Positions 39,654 through 50,676 of a stretch of 64,000 bases of DNA are shown in pieces. A program made the translations under genes and the position numbers. The stretch spans positions 282,001 to 346,000 of the forward strand of contig CAUYUJ010014326.1 of assembly GCA_963575745.1 (NCBI GenBank), given 5' to 3'. The DNA comes from Prorocentrum cordatum (Eukaryota > Sar > Dinophyceae > Prorocentrales > Prorocentraceae). Position 1 is the stretch's first letter; every line of letters starts with the position of its first letter. The notes beneath the pieces were generated by a model that had not been told where the DNA came from, ran no database searches, and was given only the letters and a program-made list of their open reading frames with translations.

Positions 39654-42600
39654 TCACAGCGACGAGCCAGCACAGACGAGACAATTGCACACATGCGCTG
39701 GCGAGACATCTGGGATCAACGCAAGTGCAGCGTCCAACTCTTCATCAGACATCAAAGGGTGACCACGAGGATTGATTCGGACGTGGTCCGACCTCTCAAA
39801 GTCCGGCCGAAGCTCTGAATTAAATCCGAGGACCAACCGCATCTTGGCGAGCCTCTTGCACGTCGCATCATCAACGTTGTACGCTCCTTTCCCGTAGGGG
39901 GCGTGCTTCTTGCATTGACACCCTTTACCCTCACCGAGGTTCAAGTGTCGGCCGCGCGTTGCCCCCCATCCTACTTGCATTCCATGGGCCATAATGGGGG
40001 CGATCTTAAACCGCCCCCAATCCTCAAAGCGACGCCCCCTGCCTGGCCTATCATCCTCCGGAGCCTCCGGCTCTGGAGCCTCTGGCGGCCCGCCGCCAGG
40101 GGGCGCGGGCGGCGGCCCGGGCGGCCCGCCGCCGGGAGGCGCGGGCGGCGGCCCAGGCGGCCCGCCGCCGGGAGGCGCGGGCGGCGGCCCAGGCGGCCCG
40201 CCGCCGGGAGGCGCGGGCGGCGGCCCAGGCGCAGGCGGCCCGCCGCGGGCGGCGCGGGCGGCGGCCCAGGCGGCCCGCCGCCTGGCGGCTCGGGCGGCCC
40301 GCCTCCTGGCGCCCCAAGCGGCTCGCCGCCGGGCGGCTCCTCGGGCGGGGGGCGGGAGGGGAGGGGGGGGAGAAGGAGGAGGAGGAGGAAGAGGAGGAGG
40401 AGGAGGAGGAGGCGGAAAGGAGGAGAGGAGGAGGAGGAGGAGGAGGAGGAGGAGGAGGGGAGGAGGGAGGCGGGAGACGCGGGCTTCAGACGGAGGATGA
40501 GGGGGCAGAGAACACGGGGGAGGGGAAGGGAGGAGACGCGCGCGTCCAGGGGAGGAGGAAGGAGACGCGCGCCTCAGAAGATGGAAGATAGAGGGGGAGG
40601 GGATAGGGGGATTGGGGAGGAGAAAGAGGACGACGAGTAGGAGGAGGACTACGAGGAGGAGGAGGAGGAGGAAGAGGCGGAGGAGGAGGACAAGGAGAGG
40701 AAGGAGGAATAGGGAAGGAGGAGACGCGGGCCTCACAGGGAGGATGAGGGAGCAAGGAACAGGGAGGAGGAGACGCGCGCCTCAGAAGATGGATGGAGGA
40801 GGAGGGAAAGGGGGGAGGAGGGGAGAGGAGGACTGAGGGGCGGGAGGCCCCCCCCCCACATAGTCCGTGGCCCATAACCCTCCCAGGACACCCAGGGCAG
40901 CCGACCTTATCATCGTTACCCCTATCCTCCAGGTCTCGTTGTCATTGCCAGTATCATCAGCATCACCATCACCATCATCATCATGATCATCAGCATCATC
41001 ATCACTATCGTCATCACCACCATCATCACCCTTACTATCGCCATCGTCATCACCGTCATCGTCATCATCATCACCATCATCATCGTCCTCGTTATCATCC
41101 TCATCGTCATCACCATCATCACTATCATCATCGTCATCGGCATCATCATCGTCACCGGCATCATCGCTATCATCATCGTCATCGTCATCATCATCACCAT
41201 CATCGTCATGGCCCCAGAGGGCCATTGTACTCAAGACGCTCCAAAACAAGCCCCGACCCCGCGCAAATGGCCGATCGGCAATTTGGCAATGCCCCAATCC
41301 TTGCCGCCGCCGCCGTCGCCGCCGCGGTGGTCCGGGGGCTCGTCGCTGTCCTCGTTGGCGTCCGACGACCCGCTCACGTCGCTGGCGCCCATGACCTGAA
41401 TCCGCTTGGCCTCGCGAGGCTGCTTGTAGCGCATGCCGGCAGGCCCGCGTCGCCTCTGCCTCGGCCTCGGATCACCGTCCACTCGGTCGATGTCCTCTGG
41501 GCCTCGTGTCCGCGGCGGTAGCCTGTAGGCGCGCGGCCACACTTCTGCCCAAGCGTGCACCTGCAGCGGGTCGGGGAACACGACCCCGCCGTTCACGGCG
41601 TCGCGGTGCCCCAGCACTCGGATGCGCAACAGCTCGGGGAGAGGTCTGAGCAGCAGCTTAGCCAGCGACCAAACAGTCAAGAAGTGAAACATATCTGGCG
41701 AGCCAGGGGCCTCCGACATGTCGAACGTGTTGCCGATGGAGACGACGCGCACGAAGCTGCGGGTGACTTGGTTGTAAGGCTTGCGCGGCCAACGGCCGCA
41801 ATAATACACTATATCGTCGTTGCCGGGCGGGTCGCAGTTGACGTGCAAAAACCTCCCGACAAGCTCTGCGAGTGTAAACCTTTCCAGAGATGCGGCCAGA
41901 GCAATGACGTCATCGTAGTTCCGATCAACCTTCGCGCACAACCCTGGGTGAGCCTCGCAGCAGGAGAAGCGGCGCGTGATCCTCAGTGCATCTGGAATAA
42001 CACCTCGCTCTTGAACGAAATGCTGTTCCCTGTGCTGCCACCGTACACCTTGCATCCTGTTCGCCACGCCTGTTCCCGACCGCTCGCCATCTAAGAAGAG
42101 ACGCACGTCATGGGGGCTCACTGGAAAGTCTCCATCGCCATACCGCCAGCCACCGTCGCAGCCCTGAGCATCGGCGACGTCGACATCAGAGACATCATCA
42201 TCGAGGTCCTCCTCTTCTGCAGCAGCCTCGCGCCTGCCTCGCGCTAGCTTGCGTGCTGCTTCGTCGAGCCCATGTGCCCTGAGTGCAGCGCACTGGCCAT
42301 CCATGTCGAGGGCCCGCCACTGAGCGCCAAGCTGAAGAATCTTCGCCTTCCGAGCGCCGTCGTCGACGTCTCCAGTCTGGGCGGCAAGCCACGCATTGAA
42401 CTCCAAGTTCCGCCAAGCGGTGTCAGGCCTGTCGCGGACCTTCGCGGCTCGCACAGCCTGGGCGGCCCGAAGGCGGAGCACGACGCCCGGCGCCCCCTCC
42501 CCCCCCCTGCGGGGAGGACGGGGAGGGGGGGCTGGGGGGGCGTGGCCGCCGTCGTCGTCGTCGTCGTCGTTGTCATCGCCGCCGTCGTCGTCGTCGTCGC

Positions 42601-45600
42601 TGTCGCCGTCGCCGCCGCCGCAAGCACGACGGCTTGGAAGGCGCCCGCGCGCCTGCACCGGCAAGCCCGCCTTCGCCAAGTCGCCCAATCTGAGCACAAT
42701 TTTGGCGGGGGTGCCCGCCGCGGCCTGCTGCTGCAGGAGCTGGGCCAACAAGCCGTAGTGGTAGAGCTTCTCCGGAGTGACTTTTTTCTTCCCTTGCGGT
42801 GAGCTCTGCCTGATCTGGTTGAGGAGGCCTTCCATGTGCATATTCGTGGTCTTCAGGTGCCTGGCCAGAGCTGCAATCAGAGAGCGATGAGATGCGCTCT
42901 CCAGATCATCGGCGCTCTGTAGGGTAGCCCGCAGCCACTGGCCCAACTGCTCGTCAAGGCAACACTCAGGCAAATCATAGAACTGTTTGAATATCTCTTT
43001 GCGCTTGCCGTGATCAGCATAATGAGCGGATATCAGACGCCAAGGGAAATCCAGAAATTTCAACTCCAGACGCGCCCACACGCTCGAGCTCAAGCCGAGC
43101 ACGGTGCGCCGAGCTCGGGACACAAAGCCATCCGGAGAGAATAAATGGTGATCCAAAGCTTCAAGCCGACAATCGGGGTCGCCGCTGCGAATGCCAAAGT
43201 ACATGCGAAAAAAATCCCGCTGGCAGGTAGCGATCACGCCGCCCTCGCTGGCCAGTTCCCCCATGCCAGACCCCGCGTCGTCTAAATGCTGGAGTCGATT
43301 GCTAAGAGTATATATTGGCATAGTTGTCAGGGCGGCCATGCAGACCGTCTCGGGGGTCTCGGGGTCATCCATGAAAGCTAGGCTCTGCTTCATCTTCTTG
43401 GAAGCGTAAATGCGCCACGCTGCCACATCGCCACTATCATCAACGTCGTTCTCATCGTCGTCGCCCTCGTCCGGCGCCAGTGCCTTGTGCAAGGTGCGCG
43501 GCAACGCGCGGTGCAAAACAATGCCCAAGCTCTGCGCTGCCAATGCCAAAGGAAAGGTATACCATCGGCTTGTCGAAGGCCTGTGTGAAGCGAGCGGTTC
43601 AAACACGAACTCGGTCAACCACGACACCAGCTTGTCTGCGCAGACCTCGCGCGACCGCACGCCTGCGGCATCAGAACAGCACCCCGGCATCCAACAATAA
43701 TGCTGGAACGCAGGCTGCCGCCAATCCCCGTTAGCGAGCGCGGCAATGATATCGGCGGCAGCCTGCAACTCCTCGATCGACTTCGCCAAGGACTCCCGTT
43801 CGCTGCGGCCGCGACTGCGGCCCCCCCGAAGCAAGGTCACGTTCAGCAAATGGCGAGCGTGATCGGCAAATCCCGCATGCGGTCGGGCGCCAGCAAAAAA
43901 GTTCAGCCTCAGATCCTCCATGATGATTTCTTTCAAAGCTTTGGCAAGATCCCTCAAGATGCTCGTGCGATTGCACGTCCACGCAACTGCATGAAGATTC
44001 AGAATCAACTGCTTCTGCTTGAACGTATTCTCGACCATCCGGTGGATCAAATGCGCCGCGCACGTGACGTCGAGGAGCACTAAAAAGCCGTCCTTGTGAC
44101 CGTCGGAGACGCGCTGCTCGTTGAAGTTGACGACCGCCTCGCCGACGAACAGCTTGAGCCTCACGTTGCTGCTGTGCTGATCGGAAGATAAATTGAGCAG
44201 GATCAGAGGGATGGACAAGACGAGACCCTTCAATGCATCCAGGCGCAGCCCCGGCAGGCGCTCGTCCAACGCCTCCAGGATGTTCGACGCCGAAGTGCGC
44301 TGCAGGAAGACGGGGCCCTGGGGCGTAGCTGGAAAGCACTTCACTGACCGCGCCCCCGACGGCTGAGCTGGCGGCGACCCCCCTCCCCCCCGCCGCCAAC
44401 CCAACCGCGGAGCGTGACCGGTAGGAGTGCTTTCCAGCGCTGGGCCTGGAGTAACTCTTCCCTGCGGAACACCATCAGCTCGGACTGCATCGCGTGCGGC
44501 TCCGCCCAAATCATAGTGCCGCGGTGGCCCATCAAGTCGAGCGTGCCCCTCATCGGCTCCCGCCCCAGGTTGCGCTCCTTATACTCGTCATGCGTTATCC
44601 TGCACCATGTGGTTGCCGAAGACCCTTTTGACAATGTAGTTGGCGAGATGGCCAGCTGCTGCGCCTTGGACTTCCGCTTGACATTTGGATACCAATAGGT
44701 AGCACATGGGGCAACGAGGGGCCGCACATTGCCGAATGTGACTTCCACTGGAGCTTCATCCCAACACCGTTGAACCAACAGCCACTGCGGCTGCGTCGCC
44801 CCGCACTCGAGGGCCATCCTGAAATCCGAGATGTGGCTCGTAAGCGTGAAGTTGTGCGCCATGGATACGCAGGCGACCGCGTCCATCTCCCGGCGCGATA
44901 TCCTCCCCAAATTGCTGAGCTTCGTGTTGACCAGACCGAACGCGTAGGGAATAAGGCCATCCAGCGACCACTGCTTGGGGTGCACCCACTGCGACTGGCG
45001 GCGTTTCAAAGGGTTTGGCCCGACGGCCAGCTTACATCCATGTGACAGCTCCCGACCATTCCATACCTTGGTGACCGCGTCGAGCTTCCTCTGTAAGGTA
45101 CTTGTATCCTGGGTGTGTCGACGCTCCATCTCCAAAAACTTACGTTTCACTGCTTTTCGCTCTCGGCTCCCCAGGCACGCGGCATGCACTAGCTCCGCCA
45201 CCGACGTCGCAGCGTCAACAGCAGCTCCCCCGCTCTTCCGCTTGGCCTCCAAGACCTCCAAAGAATCAAGGCTGCCCTTCTCGAAGCCACCTGGCCCCTC
45301 AGATAGAACGCTGAATGCAGATCTGTTGGACGCACCGCTGCAATGCGATAGCCTATCCAGCTCGTCGAACGAATCTGGATCACCACCAGGACCGAGGCCT
45401 TCATCAAAATCCAAATCATCGAGCCCGAGCTGATCAGAGCCCGAACCGTTCATCATGTCCAATCTCACCGCATCCAAAAAATCAGAATCAATACTCAAGC
45501 TTCGACTTCGAGGTGACACTGGGCCTTCCTCTGGAGGGGCCGGCCCTGGCCCGCCGTCACCGTCGCGTGGGCTCAACCTCGGACTCGACCCCTCTCCTGC

Positions 45601-45678
45601 CTCCGGGGTCGGCCGCCCCTCCGAAGTCGCACCGCCGCCGCTGATCTGGGATAAGGCAAGGCTGTCGTCGTCGCTCAT
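39654..45678 (-). CDS. Candidate transposase, 1,567 aa, three exons
   Basis: Proposed exons 45678-44406, 44328-41300 and 40055-39654 join in phase (4,704 bases). Intron 1 is 77 nt (GCG|GTTGGG ... TTCCAG|CTACG); intron 2 is filled with GAT, GGA and GGC repeats and may use a GA donor, less certain. The ATG at 45678 opens MSDDDSLALSQISGGG, a disordered acidic start. Then come a coiled coil (RKAVKRKFLEMERRHTQDTS), QRCWDEAPVEVTFG, and at the start of exon 2 NLSSDQHSSNVRLKLF followed after about 35 residues by LLDVTCAAHLIHRMVE. A D...SSN strand followed by a C-x2-H-x2-H step resembles the RNase-H-fold core of hAT-like transposases. Later parts include HYCWMPGCC and HVCNCLVC. It is the largest intact gene in a TIR/8-bp-duplication element, which is the main reason to call it the transposase; the family is not proven. 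Confidence 0.6.
40070..41215. repeat. Simple repeats filling an intron of the candidate transposase
   Basis: 40080-40290: about five 36-bp GC-rich units (GCCGCCGGGAGGCGCGGGCG). 40370-40470 and 40650-40720: GGAGGAGGA. 40930-41215: CATCATCGTCATCACC. On the minus strand the third block is GAT-rich, giving Asp frames that are not taken as coding. Position, composition and flanking exon phases all fit an intron. Confidence 0.75.
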
Positions 45679-45689
45679 CCGCGAGTCCC

Positions 45690-46486
45690 CTCATGCCGCA
45701 TGCCTCCTCAATCGGATCGGATGGGCCATCCCCCGGATGGGGCGCGCGGCAAAGACGCCCCCTGAACAGCTCGGGCCCAAAGGGCCCGAGAAGGATGAGG
45801 AGGGGGAGAAGCGGAAGCAGCAACAACAACGAAACATGTAGTTGAAGGAAGAGCCTTAGGACCTAGGACTTAGGAGCAACTCGACTCGATAATGTCAACG
45901 CGCCTGAAGGCCAAATCGCACTGTCTTGATGCACGGCCAACTTTTCAGTCGAATGTGCGCGGCGCTAAGCTACATGTCACATGTCACACGTCGCATAAAC
46001 AGAACGCGACATCCACCCGCGTAAGTTGGAATTCTCATGCCCCAGGACCATTACTAACCATTACATGGACGGCCCCAGGGACCATGGCCCATACGACGCC
46101 TCCGGCGGTGCGACAGGGAGAAGTTGTCTGTCTAAAATAACGGGACGGGGTGGAAGAAGAGGGCGAGAAGGATGACGAGCAAGGGCCCGATGACCGATAA
46201 TAACGAAACGGCAGATCGGATCAGACTCGCGGCGCCCGGGCTGCCCCTGTCTAGCGCTCAGAGGGATGGACGAAAGAAGGGGGGGGGAACCTCTCCCCCC
46301 TCCTCCTGCCCCTCCTCCGCCTCCACCTCATCCGCCTCCTCTCCCACCCCCCTTCCTCCGCCACCCGCTTCCTCGGACTTCAATTCGGGGGCCATCGTAG
46401 AACATACGAAGAAGCCAAAAGAGGACGAGGAAGAGGAAGAGGAGGATGCTGAGGGGAGCGCGTTGCATCTAGAAAAAAAGGAAGAG
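45690..46486. other. 5' flank of the candidate transposase, no supported gene
   Basis: Ordinary-complexity sequence with no coding frame of note. A pyrimidine block (CTCCCCCCTCCTCC) at 46290-46370 and a GAGGAAGAGG block at 46418-46455 occur. This is the most likely place for the element's promoter, but no recognised promoter element exists for dinoflagellates and none is called. Confidence 0.4.
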
Positions 46487-46514
46487 CTGAGTGGCCCTGC
46501 CCTCACACAAGCTG
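46487..46514 (+). repeat. Third, internal copy of the terminal repeat (divergent)
   Basis: CTGAGTGGCCCTGCCCTCAC then ACAAGCTG, in the orientation of the left end, followed by CCCCCAATTATTAATTCAAAT just as the left end is followed by CCCCAACTACTAATTCAAAT. It lies 480 bp inside the right end. The 8 bases before it do not match TCTATAGC, so it is not the edge of a separate insertion with that duplication. Confidence 0.8.
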
Positions 46515-46749
46515 CCCCCAATTATTAATTCAAATGGATAGGAAGAAGAAGGGGATATGAGGATGGGGAGGGATATGAGGATGGGGAGAAAAGGAAGGCG
46601 ACGAGGAGGAATATAAGTCATATCGTATGAGGATTGTTCATTCAGTGTGATTCCTGGAACAATTGTGGGCGCGCTCTCGTCTGTCAGTGACTATGAACTA
46701 TTGACTATTGACTACGATTGACTATTGTGCGTGCACTCTTTCGACACAG

Positions 46750-46937
46750 TTGGATTCGTTGAATTGAGTGTGGGTGCGCTCTTTCGAGTCAGTTGAATTA
46801 GTTGAATTCGCTGGTGTGCCCTATTTCAAATTAGTTGAATTCGTTGAATTAGTTGGGGCGCAGTCTTTTGAATTAGTTGAATTAGTTGAATTGTTTGGGG
46901 TGCACTCTGTGGAATTAGTTGAATTATTTTGGTGGAA
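46750..46937. repeat. Subterminal TTGAATTAG repeats, right end
   Basis: TTGAATTAGTTGAATT units separated by GGGGTGCACTCT/GGTGCGCTCTTTC-type spacers, just inside the right inverted repeat and in inverted orientation to the left-end array. Confidence 0.85.
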
Positions 46938-46967
46938 CAGCTTGTAGGGGGCATCAGGGCCACTCAG
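46938..46967 (-). repeat. Terminal inverted repeat, right (30 bp)
   Basis: Exact reverse complement of 25982-26011. Read on the minus strand its opening CTGAGTGG supplies the TGA (46966-46964) that now ends the interrupted helicase frame. Confidence 0.93.
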
Positions 46968-46975
46968 TCTATAGC
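46968..46975. repeat. Target site duplication, right (TCTATAGC)
   Basis: Identical to 25974-25981 and directly outside the right terminal inverted repeat. Confidence 0.93.
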
Positions 46976-49900
46976 GCTGTCGATCCTCTCGGTTGCGTCG
47001 TCGCCTGCATGCGAGAGGGGGGACTCAGGGACCCAGGTTGCAATGTCCGCGATGGGGTCGGACCCTGCGGCGACCTCGAGTGTCCTACGCCGTGCACTCT
47101 GGTTTGGCTCCTGAAACCGTACCCACAGCTTGGCTAGGCGACCATACTCGGAGAGCTCTCGGAGCCTTGACCAGGTGGCCGTTGTGAACATCCTCCCGTC
47201 GCCAATGATCACGACGCTGCGTGTCGCTCTAGCGATGGCGACGTTCACCCTGTGTCTGCTGTTAGATCTGGTAGTTAGGAAGATGACGATGTCTGCTTCC
47301 CCACCTTGGCTGGAGTCGATGGTGGAGAGGACGAGCCCGCCGCTTGCTAGGTGTTCGGCTGCGAACTGTCGCACGCCAGGGAATTCCAGGGAAATGCCAG
47401 TGCGCCATGAGTCGGCTTGGTCAAACACGCTGGCGAAGTCGCCCGGTCCCGAGGGGCGCCTGGAAGCGTCCGTTGCGCCTGGGCCCCTGCCTTTGCCCCC
47501 TCCGGTCTTCCCTTCCCCCTTGCCTTTATCTTTCGTCTGACGAAGAGAGCCGCTGATGCTTCGGGAGCTCTGGGGCCACCCGTTCTCCAGGATGGCACAT
47601 TGGAGCTGATAGCCGATGACGACCCTGACTGTGATGCCTTCCTTCATCGCGGGAATTAGGGCGTAGATAATGTCCACCGCCTGGGCCGCTTCCCACAGGT
47701 TGGCGTACCAGCGTGCAACTTGGATGTGACCTCCGGCGACGGGTTGTCGACCAAGAGGAATCGATGTCGCTCTTTATGGGGTTGCCTGCCAGGGTCCATG
47801 TTCCCCAGTGCCAAGCGTAGGTCCTCGATGTCTGCATTGGCGACGCCGGCCAGTGTCGCCAGCTCGTCATCATTCCAAGGCCTGACCTCCCGCCATGGCA
47901 GACCCTTGACGAGTGGCCTCTGAGCCAAGGGGTCATCGAGCCCCGACCGCACGGCGCTGTCGTAGAAGGCCCAGTTGGGCCAGGCCAGGATCTGAGGGCG
48001 CCCGCGGTAGCACATGCTAAGCTGTATGACAGCGGTCGCGTGGTCCCTCAGAGCGTGGTGGAGCCGGTCGAATATGGATAGACATAAGCCCTGGTCTGCA
48101 GCCCTCCTGGAGATGACTGTGGGTGAGAATTGCGTGGGATCGCCGATCAAAAACCAGGCGCCCTCCTGAGCGCAGAGCGCTGTCCAGGGACATCGTTGCC
48201 ATTAGTTCATGCGCCTGCCCCGCTTCATCAATGATGAGCAAGGCGACGACCGCTGCCTTCTTCAGTGCCTCGGCAGACTCGTGGGCGGCGATGATGGTCT
48301 TGGCCTCCTTGGGTAGGTTGGCACGGAACCCAGGGAAGTCCTTGGACGGCGCGCCACCTTCATAGGGAAAGCTGCCTGTGGCCTTCTGGTAATGCCCCCT
48401 GGCGCGAGCTCTGCTAGCTCCCTCGCGGCCTTGTGGTCTCTGGCACGGCGTGCGCACAGGGCCGGGAAGCCGGCTCCGGGGTCTAGCTTGTTGGCCTTGT
48501 GGGCGGTGAGGAGCGCCAGTGCAGGTTGGCCCGCTGCTGCGTTTGACCCCGCGGTCAGGGCCACAGCCATCCCGCGGTTTAGCGAGCCGGCCCAAGTGTC
48601 TATGGCGGCGACAGAGAAGATAGTTGTCCCTGTCCCGGGGGGGCCGCGCACGATCGCGACGCGGTGGTTGGTGGTCGCCAGGAGCGCCATGGTAGCATTC
48701 TCGTTGGGTCCGCGCCGTGCCGCGCCATCCTCCAGCGTCGCCTTGGACGGGAGGCCCCGTTCTCGCTGGAACACCTGGCCTGCGGCGCCGTCCACCCCGC
48801 GGTCCGTGAAGGGGAGCGCGCCGCTGTATGCGGTGGGCTGCGCCGGGGCGGCGGACGCCGTTCCAGGCGCGGGCAGGTCGGTGCGCGGCAAGTAAGTTTC
48901 CAGGGTGGCGATAGCTCGCGCTCCGGTGTTGCCCACACCTTGCAGTGTGAACTGCGTCGTTCGCGGTGACCCTGTCGTTCCTGTCTGCCGTCCGGAAGGT
49001 AAGTAAGTAGGTGATGGGGTCCAGGGGGGTGCCGAACAGGTCGTCGGGGTGCTGCCTCAGCTTGTAGATCTCGCTGAGCGCCGTCGAGATCCTCCAGAAT
49101 TGGAGCTCTGAGGGCGCTCTGTCCAGCCGGTGCCACGGTTCGCCTTCGCTCCTTGGACTGGGGGTGTTTGGATCTTCGTGAAAGGGCCCGTGCTTGGCTC
49201 TGTTGCACTCGACGATGCACTCGCTCTCTGGGTACCTGGAGTCACGCGGGAGCCCCAGCGCATTTGTCGACGGTGGGGACTGGGGCGCCGAGGTCCGGCG
49301 GCCACCACAGCTTCACGGAGGCGACCTGCATCCTGTCCACTGCGGGGCCGGTGAAGCTGAGTAGGAGGACCTGGGCGTCCTGACCTGCATCCTGACCCTT
49401 GAGGAGGATCTTGTAGACAGGGTTCCACTGCAGAAGCAAAAACTGCTTCCCTGTCCCCGGAGTGAGCGACTCCCTCAGTTGGAATCGATCCAGGGGAGTC
49501 CAGGACAAGTTCTGGTCGACGTGGGTGACATATACTTCCAGGGCGCAGCTGTGCCGCCTGAGTAGGTCCTTCCTGGCCTTGGGGGAACCACCCCAGATTG
49601 TCTCTGTCGCGGCCATGCATTCGGCCCAGGCGAGTCTTTCGAGCGAACGTCCGCGCTCACGTAGTTCCCGAGGCCACTGGGGGGGGGCGCCACGGCGTCT
49701 GGGATGGTCCCCAGGGAGACAGTTGGGTGCATCTGGGCGCTGCCGCAGCTGCTTGGGATGGCGAAGAGATGCTTGACCGCCGTCGCCGCCGCTATCGCGG
49801 ATGACTCAAAAACGATCCTCGCTGCGCCTGCTGGGGTTGCTGCCGCGCCGGCTGAGAATTGCAGCTCCTCTGGCGCCTCTGTCTGCTGCCACCCTGAAGG

Positions 49901-50278
49901 CTCCCGTGACGGAACTCTGCTGGCGGCATTGGGTCTGTCGTTGGCGGCATTGCGGGCCCTCCACGGTGGGGGGTTGGCAGCCATGGCAAGGAGAGTGGAG
50001 TCCCGCCTTTCCAGAAGCCCGCTGGCGGCACTCGGGTCTCTGGTGCTGCCCAGGGCCCATGCAACCCGCCGCCATTGCTGGGATGGTCGGATGTCCTGGG
50101 ACCAGATGGTGCCAAGTGGGCTGACGCAATTAAATAAGTCGCCCCTGAACGGAAAATTCACGGGCACGCGGTCCCAGTCCTCTGGGAAGAACAAGCCGGG
50201 GAGGGAGGCCTGTCCGTTGGTCTTCTGGCTCTGGCAGCTTCCACCCAGGCCATTGGTGCCTCTGGATCGCGCAATCAT
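46976..50278 (-). pseudogene. Superfamily-1 (UPF1-like) helicase, frameshifted and split by the transposon
   Basis: Helicase motifs occur in order over several minus frames: NENATMALLATTNHRVAI, then VRGPPGTGTT (Walker A, with Thr for the usual Lys), VALTAGSNAAA (Ia), AKTIIAAHESAEALKK, LLIIDEAGQAHELM (II, DEAGQ), IGDPTQFSPTV (III), LSMCYRGRPQILAW (IV), STIDSSQGGEADIVIF (V) and RVNVAIARATRSVVIIGD (VI). Frameshifts fall near 48.3, 48.1 and 47.66 kb. An N-terminal part (50278-48960) includes KDLLRRHSCALEVYVTHVDQ and ELQFWRISTALSEIYKLRQH. UPF1-like enzymes unwind RNA or DNA with ATP. It follows the LINE RNase H on the same strand by about 400 bases. The lost Walker lysine and frameshifts make it inactive. 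Its C-terminus is at 25973-25877. Confidence 0.78.
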
Positions 50279-50579
50279 GCGTTGAGTCCCACTCGGAGCC
50301 TCGTGTCATGGTCCAGAGGTTGCCCGCTGAGATGAAGTGCCTGGGTTCTGGTCATCCGTCTTCCCACAGCCTGTCGCCCTCCCAGAAGTGATCTGCCCTC
50401 AGGAGGCACACTTGTCCGTCGCAGTGCTTTTGACAAAGTGCGGCCAGCGCAACCAGGGGCACTCACGCGCACGGAAGGGGCGCAGACCATCAGCGGTCGG
50501 GGGGCCGCCCGGACGGCGCGCGTCGCAGGCTGGCCAGCGAGCCAGCGGCCCTCGATTGCTCTTATTCTTGCCCATGTTG

Positions 50580-50647
50580 CCAGGAGCGCAACTGACGGCT
50601 ACCAGGGATGTTTAAACACGAGCCAGGGTGCAGCCGACGGCTGCCAC
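50580..50647. repeat. CAGCTGACGGCTG / TGTTTAAACA module, copy 2
   Basis: GCGCAACTGACGGCTACCAG, then GATGTTTAAACACGAGCCAGG, then GTGCAGCCGACGGCTGCCA. Same order and orientation as 21144-21211, with scattered differences. It lies between the LINE RNase H stop (50677) and the helicase. Confidence 0.85.
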
Positions 50648-50676
50648 GAACACCTTAGCGACCGCGGGCCGATCGA

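Larger units (their letters stand above)
25982..46967 (-). mobile_element. 21-kb DNA transposon carrying a cytosine methyltransferase
   Basis: 20,986 bp with perfect 30-bp terminal inverted repeats beginning CTGAGTGGCCCTGATGCC, flanked by an exact 8-bp duplication. Just inside both ends are AATTCAACT-type repeats. All recognisable genes run on the minus strand: candidate transposase (45678-39654), acidic Ala/Pro protein (39073-37700), C5 DNA methyltransferase (36095-34248), 1,214-aa Cys-cluster protein (33187-28596), small basic exon (27541-27095). Introns are filled with simple repeats. The genes lack frameshifts, unlike the retroelements around it. It sits inside a helicase frame that becomes continuous when the element is removed. 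The 8-bp duplication and the D...CxxH pattern of the largest protein suggest a hAT-like or related superfamily; that is inference. Confidence 0.88.

Noticed and set aside
40900-41220. Asp-rich extension of the candidate transposase
   Set aside because: GAT repeat with composition unlike the exons; phases support an intron here.
46487-46967. A separate 481-bp mini-transposon
   Set aside because: The bases before 46487 (AGGAAGAG) do not match TCTATAGC at its other side, so no duplication supports an independent insertion. Kept only as a finding.
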